From the NCBI RefSeq assembly GCF_932294415.1, contig NC_065535.1, positions 14,837,282 through 14,901,281 on the forward strand: a stretch of 64,000 nt of DNA, written 5' to 3'. Position numbers and translations under genes: made by a program. Below the pieces are notes generated by a model. The model made no database searches. It saw only the letters and a list, made by a program, of their open reading frames with translations, and was not told where the DNA came from. This stretch comes from Quercus robur. Its lineage: Eukaryota > Streptophyta > Magnoliopsida > Fagales > Fagaceae. This document shows, one piece after another, positions 14,101 to 24,263 of the stretch (its first letter is position 1; the number at the start of each line of letters is the position of its first letter).

Positions 14101-14301
14101 ATTCATAGCACAGAGGCATACATGTTGGCGCGGATTCGATTTGAGCAAAGAGTCCGCAATTGAACGCAGAGGAAACCTCGCTCTGTGAAAGAAAACAGCA
14201 CGGTGATTGTTAGGGCATATGTGTACGGATTATGCTAATCCGATTGTGAAAGAAATTTATAGTAGTGTAGTGTAGTGCGATACTCACAGTGGTCTGTGCA
14301 T
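3291..14301 (-). CDS. PPR protein, At1g76280-like (14 exons)
   Basis: Exons on the minus strand: 14288-14301, 14122-14182, 13898-13955, 12693-12886, 11334-11441, 10779-10961, 10149-10646, 9801-9896, 9490-9663, 8381-8608, 7636-7779, 7343-7531, 4866-4985 and 3291-3695. All junctions are GT-AG, the phases agree throughout, and the total is 2472 nt or 823 residues, close to the Arabidopsis protein as I remember it (about 800). The start MHRPLARFPLRSI is basic and Ser/Arg-rich, fitting an organelle-targeting peptide. PPR-like helical pairs are spread along the protein, for example YNSFLGACAKM, YNAFLAACDRM and YNIMIDCC. The tail has an acidic segment (EEDGIDHEKMEFEDDF) and the conserved end NLRWCAMAG...SPWARRLS. 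PPR proteins bind organellar RNA; the target of this one is unknown. The introns carry SINEs, a probable Helitron and a LINE tail. The first coding exon is only 14 nt and is the least certain part. Confidence 0.9.
3800..3899 (-). mobile_element. tRNA-derived SINE fragment in last intron
   Basis: The minus strand reads a box A-like TAGCTCAACTGGT (about 3881-3893) and a box B-like GGGTTCAAATTCC (about 3835-3848), in tRNA order and spacing. No cloverleaf gene can be drawn, so this is a SINE head and not a tRNA gene. Confidence 0.6.
5080..5714 (+). mobile_element. Probable non-autonomous Helitron in intron
   Basis: The left end TATACTATATAATAAAAG resembles the 5' end of many plant Helitrons. The right end is TTGCACATTGCACGG followed by ACATACTACTAA, which matches the typical 3' GC-rich hairpin and CTRR terminus. 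There is no terminal inverted repeat or target-site duplication, as expected for this class. It lies in the 2.4-kb intron between PPR exons 12 and 13. Confidence 0.5.
7045..7238 (-). mobile_element. tRNA-derived SINE in PPR intron
   Basis: On the minus strand, box A-like TTAGCTCAACTAAT (near 7214-7227) is followed by box B-like GTTCACGTCC (near 7171-7181), then by a body shared with the copy at 9027-9197, including 'CCAAGACACTAATTG' on the plus strand. It ends in a T-rich (plus) or A-rich (minus) tail. Confidence 0.65.
9027..9197 (-). mobile_element. tRNA-derived SINE with target-site duplication
   Basis: Same family as 7045-7238. The minus strand has the box A-like TTAGTTCAGATGG and box B-like GGGTTTAAATCC, and a poly(A) tail seen as poly(T) at 9025-9032. 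The flanks are an imperfect ~19-bp direct repeat starting ATCAATGAG (9007-9026 and 9198-9216), as expected for LINE-mobilised SINEs. It lies in the intron between exons at 8381-8608 and 9490-9663. Confidence 0.75.
11123..11164. repeat. (CG)n(CA)n microsatellite
   Basis: A run of CG dinucleotides passes directly into a run of CA dinucleotides. It is intronic in the PPR gene and probably length-variable. Confidence 0.95.
13385..13740 (-). mobile_element. 3' end of an RTE-type LINE
   Basis: The minus strand ends in a (TTG)n tail (13385-13400). It is preceded by a block reading CCGACCCTACATAATTTGGG and AAGGCTTTG, the well-known 3' terminus of plant RTE-clade LINEs. Further upstream, around 13650-13690, the plus strand 'CCATCTCAAGCGATTCTCCC' resembles the end of the reverse-transcriptase region. 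It is 5'-truncated, as is usual for LINEs, and sits in a PPR intron. Confidence 0.6.
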
Positions 14302-14846
14302 ATTTTTTGGAAATTTCTCAGTAGAGCTTGAGCTTGTTCATGAATAGAAAAACGACTAGCGGGTTCCTCTGAGTAGAGCTTGTTGACTCGCCGTTAGATA
14401 TAGCCACCGCGAACCGTGACTCGCCGTTAGATATAGCCACCGCGATCCACTTGCCGATGAGACTTAGCCAAAGATAGACCCCCCTTCTAGGTGTTTTTTG
14501 GTTCTCAAATTATTTACAAAAATGCCATCAAGAAATTGCAAACGGTAATTTTGGTCTTCGACGCCGTTAGTGGCTTCTGGCGATGATGAATTTAGAATTA
14601 CTGCGCAACCCATTTTTAAAGTCGGCACATTATTTATACCCAAGAGGGGAAAAAGGTTTGTTTGTATGCATGATGGCAGCGGGCCGGGCCGAAATATCCA
14701 AATTTTCTCAACGGGATAAGAGAGAAAACGGATGGGAGTCGCGAAGTTACTACTAAAACAAGGAGAAAACAAATGCTTATAATAGAATATATAAAAGAAA
14801 AATTAGAGATAGAATTTATATAAAAAATATAAAATAATATAATATA
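14302..14846 (-). promoter_or_regulatory. Upstream region of the PPR gene
   Basis: This region should hold the 5' leader and promoter of the minus-strand PPR gene. A 29-bp block beginning TGACTCGCCGTTAG is directly repeated at 14384-14412 and 14417-14445. The part beyond about 14770 is very AT-rich. No definite TATA box or start site can be assigned. Confidence 0.35.
14384..14445. repeat. Tandem 29-bp duplication near PPR start
   Basis: Two identical 29-bp copies, period 33 bp, lie about 85-145 bp upstream of the proposed PPR start codon. The pattern fits replication slippage and could duplicate a regulatory site. Confidence 0.9.
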
Positions 14847-15623
14847 TGTAGGGATAAAGGCCCAGAATGACAGGTTGGGCTTTGGACCTTTGTCCGGGAC
14901 AGCTGAATTGTCCGAGGGGAAGCAAGTAGTTATCAGAATTTCCCACTGAAAGACTTATAAATGAGGGACGAACGGAATGTGATCCGAGGAGAGGCTTTTC
15001 CTTGGATATGATAAAGACAGCTCAAGCACATATCCCAACAACTAAGGTAACTCTTTAAGAGGCTTCAGCAATAGGAAAGTGTCTCATGAACATGTAAGAA
15101 GGAAGGAAACTCAAAAATATCTAAGAGAAAGTTGCTACCACCGCATTAAATGCATTACAGCTACTTTTTTTGCTGCATTTATGTGGAGAAGACCTCTGAA
15201 TAGTACTAACTCGGCGAACGCAACTCACAGAAAGCCAAAAAGAGTGTCTGATGAGACAAGTACTCAAGTAAAGGCTCAGATGATCAACAAGTGTAAGATT
15301 AAGATGGTTCAAAGGGGGTTATATAACGTGAAAGACCCTCCATGTGAGGGGGGTGGAGAAAAACTGTAAACAAATCTGTAATAGAGCTTTAAGCATAAAA
15401 TATTTAAGAATTAGCGTCTAGCGTCCTCGAACCAATCCGAGAACATTATTCCTTAACAAACTTTTGTTATCTTTCTCTTTTTAGTATCAAAACCTGTTTT
15501 TCTATTATTTGGTTCACGCAAGCCCAGTTTCCCAACCCATTCTCTACAAATTTATTGTTTTGGGCTGTTTTGGGCTTAAATCCATATATCCGTTGGGCTA
15601 GAAGTCTAAAGCTGGTCCTTACA
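14847..15623 (+). mobile_element. Solo LTR, TSD ATATA
   Basis: It begins TGTAGGGATA and ends GGTCCTTACA, flanked by ATATA on both sides (14842-14846 and 15624-15628). The flanks are low-complexity, so the TSD is only fairly strong. Body motifs shared with the LTR at 38719-39498 (which lies in the opposite orientation) include the block around 'AATGCATTACAGCTACTTTT' and 'TGTGGAGAAGACC'. No internal region follows, so it looks like a recombination relic. Fossil. Confidence 0.7.
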
Positions 15624-16027
15624 ATATATATATAATGTAAATATATATGTATTGGGGCAAAACTCATTCTCGTCCTGCCATTTTTTGGACCACCAAAAAC
15701 TTTTACTAGACAGAGTGTGATAAGGCAAATCAAGCGAGACATTAAATTTTTACCATTATGATTTGTATTTATTTTTTTTGGCTAGACAAAATTTAAAATG
15801 TCCAAAGTTTAAATATTATGTCAAATTAGGTCTTATATTTAATCTTGTCAATTAAAATCCCAAAATAGTGTTAATTTAAAACTATGTTTGTAATTTAGAC
15901 AATAAAGATATAAGACAAATAGAAAAAGCTGTTTATAAAATTAATATAATTCGTATTTACACTCCCTTCTGCACTCCAAAAAATAAAAAAATAAATTAAA
16001 AAAGTGTGAATTTTCCTTAATATATTC
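15624..16027. other. AT-rich spacer
   Basis: No gene or clearly bounded element is seen. Confidence 0.4.
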
Positions 16028-16211
16028 TAAGATTTAGACTAATATCAACTAGGTTCAAAACTTTTCAAAACTGGTCAATTTGGTTCTTAAAACCAACTTA
16101 GTATCTAAACACTATTAGACCAGTTAGAAAGTTTAGGGACTAAGTTGGCTTTAAAGACTAAATTGGTCAGTTTTGAAAAGTCTCAAACCTAGTTGGCATT
16201 AGTCAAAACCT
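16028..16211. mobile_element. Palindromic MITE, family unknown
   Basis: The two halves are near-perfect inverted repeats of about 75 bp. The left arm carries CAACTAGGTT and TTTTCAAAACTGGTCAATTT. The right arm carries AAATTGGTCAGTTTTGAAAA and AACCTAGTTG. Target-site duplications are not clear. Confidence 0.65.
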
Positions 16212-16330
16212 CATGATATGTTAATGAAATTTACCCAATAAAAAAACTAAATTACCCTATCGCCTAACCATCATCACGTGCTGCTTGACATATGCATCTA
16301 AGTTTGAAAAAAAAATGGAGAGATAAAACA

Positions 16331-16666
16331 TGATGATCAATTTTTTTTTGTTGCAATGTTGGCTACAACTTTACTCAATATATATTTATTAGATGTGAAT
16401 TTTTTGACAAATCCACTATTGAATGATATTTTTCTTTTTATATCCTACATTCTTGCAAAATTTTCAAAAGATCAAAAATCAATAGCTATATTTTCAATTA
16501 AATGTTTAAATTTCAAGTTTTTGTAGTTTTAAATTATGCATAAAAAATAAATTTATTGATCGAATTATAAATAATACTCCACGAAATTTGACATATATGT
16601 TAATAAAATAAAGAACATGCAATTAAACAATTAGATTTTTAAAATATATAGCCATGTTAATTTTTT
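16331..16666. repeat. Dispersed repeat, second copy at 54250-54632
   Basis: It shares long stretches with 54250-54632, for example 'TAGATGTGAATTTT', 'AAGTTTTTGTAGTTT' and the block around 'CAATTAAACAATTAGATTTT'. Its right side is interrupted by the foldback element that starts at 16667 and continues briefly after 17733. Confidence 0.65.
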
Positions 16667-17724
16667 GGTGAAACTATACTATTAGTTCCGAAAGTTTACC
16701 ATGTAAACGTAATTAGTCTCTCAAGTTTCAAGTGAGTATTATTAGTCCCTCAAGTTTTAAAAATGAGCATTGTTAGTCATTTTGTTAACTAATATTAGTA
16801 TTATTACCTTGGTAACTAATGGAATAATGATGTGACATCTACGTGTCATTTCTTTTAATTAAAATATTACAAAATTCAAGAGAAATCTCTACCCCTCTCT
16901 CTTATCGCCTCTCATTTCCTACAACTTGATCTTCTCCACCACAACGACAGCATTTCCAGCCCGACCTCTAAAGCCCAAACTACCACTTTCACTTAAACTG
17001 GACTTTTTCTCTAAACCTGAGAGATAGAAGAGCAACAAGTCCTTGATATCCTGGTCTTGCTTTGTGCCACCAAAATATATAAATAATAAATTAAAATTCT
17101 TAATTAAAAAAATTTGACCCTCTAAAAAAAATGAACAAAATTTGATGAACTTTTCAATGTGAATGAGTTAAATAGAGATGACCCAAATGAGGAAATCTGT
17201 TTCTTTGGAATTGAATCGTATAATACCAAATGATTAACAATTCGAATGCTGGGAAAGGTAGAGAATTTTGTGAGTTTTAAAGTGAAAGATCAGAACATAC
17301 ATGGAGAACCCATAAGAAAATAAAAATATTAATGATAATGAAATTGTATTTTGGTGAAATGGGTGTGTGTAAATAAAAGTGTGAACTGACAAATCGGTTT
17401 GGTTTATATTTTTAGGAAAGAGCTTCTATTTAGTGAGATCATCTCAGCAAGAAGTGAGAGAAAATTGTGAAAAGACCTGTATTTGTGGTAGCAAATTAGT
17501 GAGAAAGAATAGGCAAGAGAGTATTAATTTTGTAATATTTTAATATAAAAAATGTCACATCACTTTACTGTTAGTCACATAAGCAATAACACTAACAGCA
17601 GTTAACAAAAAGACTAACCTCGCTCATTTTTTAAAACTTGAGGGACCAATAGTGCTTACTTGAAACTTAAGAGACTAGTTGAACTCGTAGGGTAAACTTT
17701 AGGGACCAAGAGTGTAGTTTAACC
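16667..17724. mobile_element. Mutator-like element with long TIRs, 9-bp TSD
   Basis: The terminal inverted repeats are about 130 bp. The left starts GGTGAAACTA and the right ends TAGTTTAACC. Both arms contain 'TCCCTCAAGTTTTAAAA' and 'AAGTTTCAAGT' in inverted orientation. The TSD is TAATTTTTT (16658-16666 and 17725-17733). A 9-bp TSD with long TIRs is typical of MULEs. The ~800-bp interior has no transposase and holds unidentified, more GC-balanced sequence around 16890-17060. Confidence 0.75.
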
Positions 17725-17931
17725 TAATTTTTTTTAGCAGGAATTGTGGCCAAATTTGTTATTTATTTTATTTTTATAATTTCTTGGTAATCTACATTGA
17801 AAGAGAGAAGAACTCAACACAACAACCACAACCACATTTTGATATTAAAAAAAAAGGTTAAGGCAGAGCTAATGAGTTTTTTGGGGGTTTTTGGTCAGGG
17901 AATTTAAAACAACACACATAGGTGGAATTCA

Positions 17932-18756
17932 GCCAAAATTGGAAAATGGACTGGGTGTCTTTCAATTAATCAAAAACAGAATCGTCCGAATACAAAATTG
18001 GGAATTAAGCCCATTTTCCCAACTATTTAGTTAGTAGGTACGGTTTCGAAAGTATATATTTTACTAACATCTCGAGTCTCAAAAACTCGATTTTGGCCTA
18101 TAAATCGAGTCTCAAAAACTCGATTTCCATGGTTGATCACGTCTGATGTGGCATTTTTTCCACGTGGCGTCCACGTGGAAATCGAGTCTCTAAGACTCGA
18201 TTTATAAACCAAAAAAATTTTAAGTCTCAAGTCTCTCAAAAAACAAGCCATTCCCAGAAATACCCAAAAAAAAATTTAAGAAATTCCCGAAAGAGCTCAC
18301 CTCACCTTGCTGGATGGCCTGGGTCGCGTGGCTTGGGTCACGCTGCCTGGTTCTGGCGTGGTCCCGCACGGTGGTGCGGTGGTGGCGTGGTTTGGCTGGA
18401 TTGGGCGGTTGTGGGTTCTTTAGTTTCTGGTCTGATGAGAAGGTGGGGTGGGGTGGGGTGAATGGTTTGTACTTTGTAGTGTAAGGAGGCTGAATGGCTT
18501 GTACATGAGAGAGTTGATAGTTAAAATTTTTTTGGTTTATAAATCGAGTTTTAGAGACTTGATTTTCAGGTATTCACTACATGGAAAAAATGCCACATCA
18601 GACGTGATTAGATCATGGAAATCGAGTCTTTGAGACTCGATTTATAGGCCCTAAATCGAGTCTTTAAAACTCGAGATGTTAGTAAAAAATATAGTTTGAA
18701 AACAATGCCTACTAATTATATTGTTTGGCAAATGGTGTTAATTTCCAATTTTGGCC
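17932..18756. mobile_element. Foldback MULE-like element with AAATCGAGT hairpins
   Basis: The ends are GCCAAAATTGGAAA on the left and TTTCCAATTTTGGCC on the right. They are flanked by the 11-bp direct repeat GGTGGAATTCA (17921-17931 and 18757-18767). Each arm carries several small palindromes of the form AAATCGAGTC...GACTCGATTT, and the blocks 'GTCTGATGTGGCATTTTTTC' and its reverse complement pair across the element. The centre (about 18300-18420) is GC-rich and may be captured sequence. No transposase. Confidence 0.75.
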
Positions 18757-18819
18757 GGTGGAATTCATCCCAAAGATAAAACTGTTTAGTTCCAAGATTG
18801 ACTTTTTTACAACCAGAAA

Positions 18820-19540
18820 AAGAATTGCAATGGGGTAAACATTGGGTCTTCTTATAATGGGATAAATATTGGGCCCATTTCAAGCATTGGCCTAAACGCA
18901 GGAAACAAATCCAACATAGACTAGCCCATTCTAATAATAGGTACAGAACCTCGGACTATTGATCAGGCTCAATTCCCTTCCTAGCCTAGTTTCGAGGTAT
19001 TGTCCGAACTATTGAGGTAAGTCCTAGAGAATATCAACTTCATCGAGGAAGTTTTTTGAGATTTCCAGATGATTCCACAACAATGAAGGTCACTTGCCTG
19101 ACATCATTACATTTAATGTAAAGGGATAAGCTCAATAAGATCATAAGTTATCCAGGTGGATGCCTGAACAGTAAGAAAAAGCCTTAGAAAACTCCATTCA
19201 TGATGAAAAACCAATAAAGAAGAGTCCGATAAGATCATAAATTATCTAGGTGGACAAGGATAAAACGTGAAAAAGGATGAGATAACTCATATAAAAAGGA
19301 AGAAAGAAGAAAGAGAAAGGGAACACACAAAATACAAAGAGAGAAACACATAGAGTGAGAATTGTAACATAGAAAGATCATATGAATAAAAGTTTTTTTA
19401 CGTACTTTTACAAGAGTGAAATAGTCTTTGGTTTCTTGTTCAAATTTCCCACTACGGATTGATTTTAGCCCATAATCTAAATTAATTGTGTTCTTAAGCA
19501 AGTAATTAAACACCAGTTAATTTCTTACTTCCACAAGAAC
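18820..19540 (+). mobile_element. LTR-like sequence, ends not fixed
   Basis: It has a GGGCCCATTTC block near the left, a TATA-like 'CTCATATAAAAAGGAAG' near 19288, and a purine-rich stretch downstream, all LTR-like in order. Neither border has a convincing TG/CA with duplication. No coding domain. Fossil. Confidence 0.4.
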
Positions 19541-19543
19541 CAT

Positions 19544-20364
19544 GATTTTTTTTTTCTTTCAAAATAATCAAATCCTTCAAACAATTTCATTAGTTAGCAG
19601 GGTTTTGAAACTATTTAGCAATCTAACAAATCGAGTCTGTCAGACTCGATTTTGCTCTTTGAAATTGAGCAAGCTGGAGTCGAGTTTCAGTTGGAAATTG
19701 AGTGTCTCACACTAGAGTTTCGTACTCGAGAGTGAAACACTCAAGTTCCATAGCATAAACACCAACCCAAAGCAAGGCGGAATGAAATCCAAAAACAACG
19801 AAGATCACATAGAGATGGAGGGTGTGGGTTTGTTGTTTTTGTTGAAGATCAAACGAATTAGAGGAACAGCACAGTACTCACTCCGGATGAACAACTCTTA
19901 TCAAACACCAGAGAGAAACAATACAGTCAACAAATCCAAGCAAACCCAGAGACCCATAACGAAATCAACAAACCCACCTGATCAATGTCGTGATTGCAGC
20001 TCAGATGTTGACTCGGAACTCAGAGTCGAACTCGGCAGGCCAGTGTGGTGCTTCCTTGTCCTCTTCGCTGTGTGGGTTTGTTCTTCTGAGTTTCAGTTTC
20101 TGGGTTTTTGGGTTTTGTTCTTCTGGGCAAGTTTCTGGTCTCCTCTTGTTGCTTCTTGTTATGGAACTCGAGTGTCTCACTCTCAAGTATGAAACTCGAG
20201 TGTAAGATACTTGATTTCCTACTGAAACTCGACCCCCCTTTTGCTTGATTTCAAAAAGCAAAATCAGTTCTAATAGACTCGATTTGTTAAATTGCTAAAT
20301 AGTTTCAAAACTTTGCTAACTAATGAAATTGTTGGGGGATTTGATTATTTTGAAAAAAAAATCC
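19544..20364. mobile_element. Foldback MULE-like element upstream of CRP1
   Basis: Inverted arms of about 100 bp run inward from GATTTTTTTTTTC (left) and GAAAAAAAAATCC (right), including 'CAATTTCATTAGTTAGCA' and 'TGCTAACTAATGAAATTG'. The flanks CAAGAACCAT (19534-19543) and CAAGGACCGT (20365-20374) match at 8 of 10 sites, an aged 10-bp TSD. Inside are palindromes of the AAATCGAGTC...GACTCGATTT type, so it is kin to 17932-18756. It ends only 300 bp before the CRP1 start codon. Confidence 0.65.
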
Positions 20365-20662
20365 CAAGGACCGTATAGAAAAGTTTAGACTATAGAACAA
20401 GGCTGGCCTTCTTGAACAATTTTGGGTGCATTAACACTGAACATATAAAATATCCCCCGTAGCGTCGATACGTGGTCGGGTATTTCGCCTCACAGAAGAT
20501 TCTGAACCTGCATTCATCTTTCTCACCACTCACCAGCCATCTGCAAAATATCCCATAAATTTATCATATAAAATTTAGTTCCTTCCCTACTGAGCCACCT
20601 GTGCTCTCTCTACTCTCGACTCTCCCGTACTCTCTCACTTAGTTAACAATATATAACATAAC
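20365..20662 (+). promoter_or_regulatory. CRP1 upstream region
   Basis: This holds the likely promoter and leader of CRP1. It has candidate TATA-like AT stretches at about 20444 (CATATAAAATATC) and 20565 (CATATAAAATTTAG), and a pyrimidine-rich CTCTCTCTACTCTC stretch at about 20601-20640, as is common near plant transcription starts. The start site itself cannot be fixed. Confidence 0.4.
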
Positions 20663-23600
20663 ATGTTTCTTCTGCTCCCGCCATTTCCAACTCGTTTCCC
20701 TTCTCTTCACTTATCTTATCCAATACACCACAACCACTATCTCTTCCAACCGCCACTTTCCGTTACTTCCGTCACCGCCCTTGCCACCACCGTTAACGAA
20801 TCCTCTCTTTCCGTTTCCATTTCCTCAAGACAAATTAACGACTACGACGAAGTAGAAAGCGAAAGCGAACACGAAAACCACATCCATAACCGCCGCTACG
20901 ACTTCACTCCACTCCTCAACTACCTCTCCAAATACTCAAACTCCGTTTTGGTTTCGGACTCGGACCCTCCAACTTCACTCGACCCGACCGAATTCAAGCT
21001 CGCCGAAACATACCGGGCCGTGCCGGCTCCACTCTGGCACTCACTCCTCAAATCTCTCTGCTCCTCCTCTTCCTCCTCCTCCATCGGACTCGCGTACGCC
21101 GTCGTTTCATGGCTCCGAAAACACAACCTCTGCTTCTCCTACGAGCTTCTCTACTCGATTCTCATCCACGCGCTCGGTCGCTCCGAGAAGCTCTACGAAG
21201 CGTTCTTACTCTCTCAGAAACAAACCCTAACTCGGCTAACCTACAACGCGCTAATCGGCGCGTGTGCTCGCAACGACGACCTCGAGAAGGCTCTCAATCT
21301 AATGTCTCGGATGCGCCAAGACGGCTTCCCATCCGATTTCGTTAACTACAGCTTGATAATTCAGTCCCTCACGCGCACGAACAGGGCCGATTCTCCGATC
21401 TTGCAAAAGCTTTACAGAGAGCTCGAATGCGATAAGATTGAGCTCGATTGTCAGCTTATAAACGATATCATCGTCGGTTTTGCTAAAGCCGGTGACCTTA
21501 CCAATGCTATGCACTTTCTAGCTATGGCTCAAGGCAGCGGATTGAGTGTGAAAACCGCAACTCTCGTTGCGGTTATATCCGCATTGGGGAATTCAGGTCG
21601 AACCGTCGAGGCCGAGGCGCTTTTCGAAGAAATTAGAGATTCTGGATTGAAACCGAGGACTAAGGCTTACAATGCTCTTCTTAAAGCGTATGTGAAAGCC
21701 GGTTCGTTGAAAGACGCGGAATCGATTGTTTTGGAGATGGAGAAGAGTGGAGTTTTGGCTGATGAACACACATATAGTCTTCTTATCGATGCTTATGCGA
21801 ATGCAGGACGATGGGAAAGTGCGAGGAATATATTGAAAGAAATGAAAGGAAGCAATGTACAGCCTAGTTCGTTCTTGTTTGGTAGGATTTTAGCGAGCTA
21901 TAGAGATAGAGGGGAATGGCAAAGATCGTTTCAGGTTTTGAAGGAAATGAAGAGTAGTGGAGTAAGGCCTGATAGGCATTTTTACAATGTGATGATTGAT
22001 ACATTTGGAAAGTACAATTGTCTTGATCATGCTATGTCCACGTTTGAACAGATGTTATCGGAGGGGATTGAGCCCGATAATGTTACATGGAACACTCTTA
22101 TTGATTGTCATTGTAAGTCGGGACGCCACGATAGGGCAGAGGAGTTGTTTGAGGAAATGCAGGAGAAAGGGTATAAGCCGTGTACTACTACGTATAATAT
22201 TATGATCAATTGTTTTGGGGAGCAGCAGAGGTGGAAGGATGTGAAGGGCTTGTTTGGGAGGATGCAGAGTCAGGGGTTATTGCCTAATGTGGTTACATAC
22301 ACGACATTGGTTGATATTTATGGAAAGTCGGGGAGGTTTGATGATGCGATTGAGTGCTTGGATGTTATGAAGTCTGCGGGGTTGAAGCCGCCTTCCACAA
22401 TGTACAACGCCTTGATTAATGCCTATGCGCAGAAGGTATGTTGCTTGTTGCCTCTATACAATCACATAAGCAATTTACTTTGAGCGAATATATATGTACT
22501 CTATTGCTTTGGCATGGCCATAATAGGATAAGATTATAGGCGTCCTGTGTTATTTGTGCCCTGCATATATCAAAATGCATTTATATTGTTAACAGCATCT
22601 TCTATACCTGTACCCTTTTGAGGAAGTGCTAGTAACCTAAGACAAGTCAAACAAGCAGTAGCATTTGAGGTGATCATTGACAGACTTAGCGTTACAGTAT
22701 TGCATAAACTATGAGATGGCTTAATTATAGTCTATTGTCATAATTAGAAGTTCCATAGTTTTGTTGTGGCTCTGTGCCTTTCAGATATCAAAATGCGTTA
22801 CTATTGATTATCATCCTTATCTTCTTAAGGAAGCTTTCCTCAATGGGTTTAAACTTTAAAGCTGAATTTGATCACAAACCTCATCGGTAATATACATTGA
22901 GGGGGTACGAGTACATGCCCAATGCACCACTTTCTTCCAGAACATTTAAAACAACAGGATATATCAACATAATTGAGTTGAGCTGTGTTGAACACATAGG
23001 CTTTTACTTTTTTGAATTGTTTGATTGTGAATAAGATAGTTTTTTGAATATGCATTTGATAGTCTTGAATTCCAACTTTTCACAGGGTTTGTCTGAGGAA
23101 GCAATAAATGCATTTAGGGTAATGAGAGCAGATGGCCTGATGCCCAGTCTTTTAGCTCTCAATTCATTAATTAATGCATTTGGTGAGGATAGAAGAGATG
23201 CTGAAGCCTTTGCTGTGTTGCAATACATGAAGGAAAATGTATGTTACCATCTAACTACATACCATTTTGTATATTCTAAAGTTCAACTATTCTTGCCATC
23301 TTACTATATATCCATTGGGTTCCCCATAATTGCAGAACTTGAAACCAGATGTGATCACATATACTACGCTTATGAAAGCTCTGATTCGTGTTGATAAATT
23401 CTATAAGGTATAAATCTATTATATTGCTTTAGAGACCTAAATTAAGGACGCCCTGCTGCCCTTTACCATAGATGATTCTCAGTATTTTTTTTTCAATGTG
23501 TAGGTATTAACTATCTACTATATAAGGAAAAAAAAAAATGTAAAAACTAGTCTATTGCACAAGAAAAGTTACTGAATGATAATGTAAAAAGTTATTATTT

Positions 23601-24081
23601 TCCACTCAAGAAAGATTAGACTTAACAGAAGTTTTATTTCATACGCAGTATGTAGGGACTTAGGAACTCTTTTTTTCCATAAATTTTATCACTCCCACGA
23701 ATTTCTGAATTTAACTTGTTATGAGGATGTATATAATCATCCTTCATATTTAGTTTCTCTTAAAATGAAATTTTTACTTATAAAAAAAAAAGAGTGGGCA
23801 GCATACTAAATTGAAGTACTTGCTAACCTACTTAATACACTTAACAGGCATCATTTGTCTTATTGTGGCTTACCACATCATGAACCCGTTAAGGACTTAA
23901 ATTTATGTAAGTTTAATAAACATATTAATTAGATTAAACATAGTATATTAAAATACTAAAATTATGATGAAGCTTCATATATTGTCTTTAATTCCATTTG
24001 CTCTGACTAAATTCATGTTCGTAAGACTGTGCAGAGCTACCAGGCTGTGAATTTTCATTACAGAAAGGATAATTAATGTTG

Positions 24082-24113
<32 letters not shown>

Positions 24114-24263
24114 GTTGCTTCTGTATGTGCTGAGTTGAATGGTGTATATTAGGTTCCAGCTGTGTATGAAGAAATGATTTCGTCCGGGTGCACTCCGGAT
24201 GGAAAAGCTAAAGCAATGTTACGGTCTGCTCTGAGATACACGAAGCAGGCACTGAAATTATAG
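20663..24263 (+). CDS. CRP1: CRP1, chloroplast PPR protein (4 exons)
   Basis: Exons 20663-22435, 23086-23238, 23336-23407 and 24153-24263, all GT-AG and all in phase 0, give 702 residues. This is close to the Arabidopsis At5g42310 length as I recall it (709). The N-terminus is hydroxylated and basic (many S, T, P, H) and fits a chloroplast transit peptide. From about residue 190 to 680 there is a continuous run of P-class PPR motifs, for example [57 protein letters not shown] and [19 protein letters not shown]. The protein ends after [17 protein letters not shown]1 in maize and Arabidopsis acts in processing and translation of petB/petD and psaC RNAs; that role is family knowledge. The frame appears undamaged. 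It is head to head with the other PPR gene and tail to tail with the SOL1-like gene. Confidence 0.95.

Noticed and set aside
19782-20192. 136-codon frame upstream of CRP1
   Set aside because: It lies inside a foldback transposon, overlaps other frames, and has no recognisable domain.
24060-24120. LINE tail in CRP1 intron 3, from a (GTT)n run
   Set aside because: Only an (AT)n(GTT)n microsatellite is visible; no LINE sequence precedes it.
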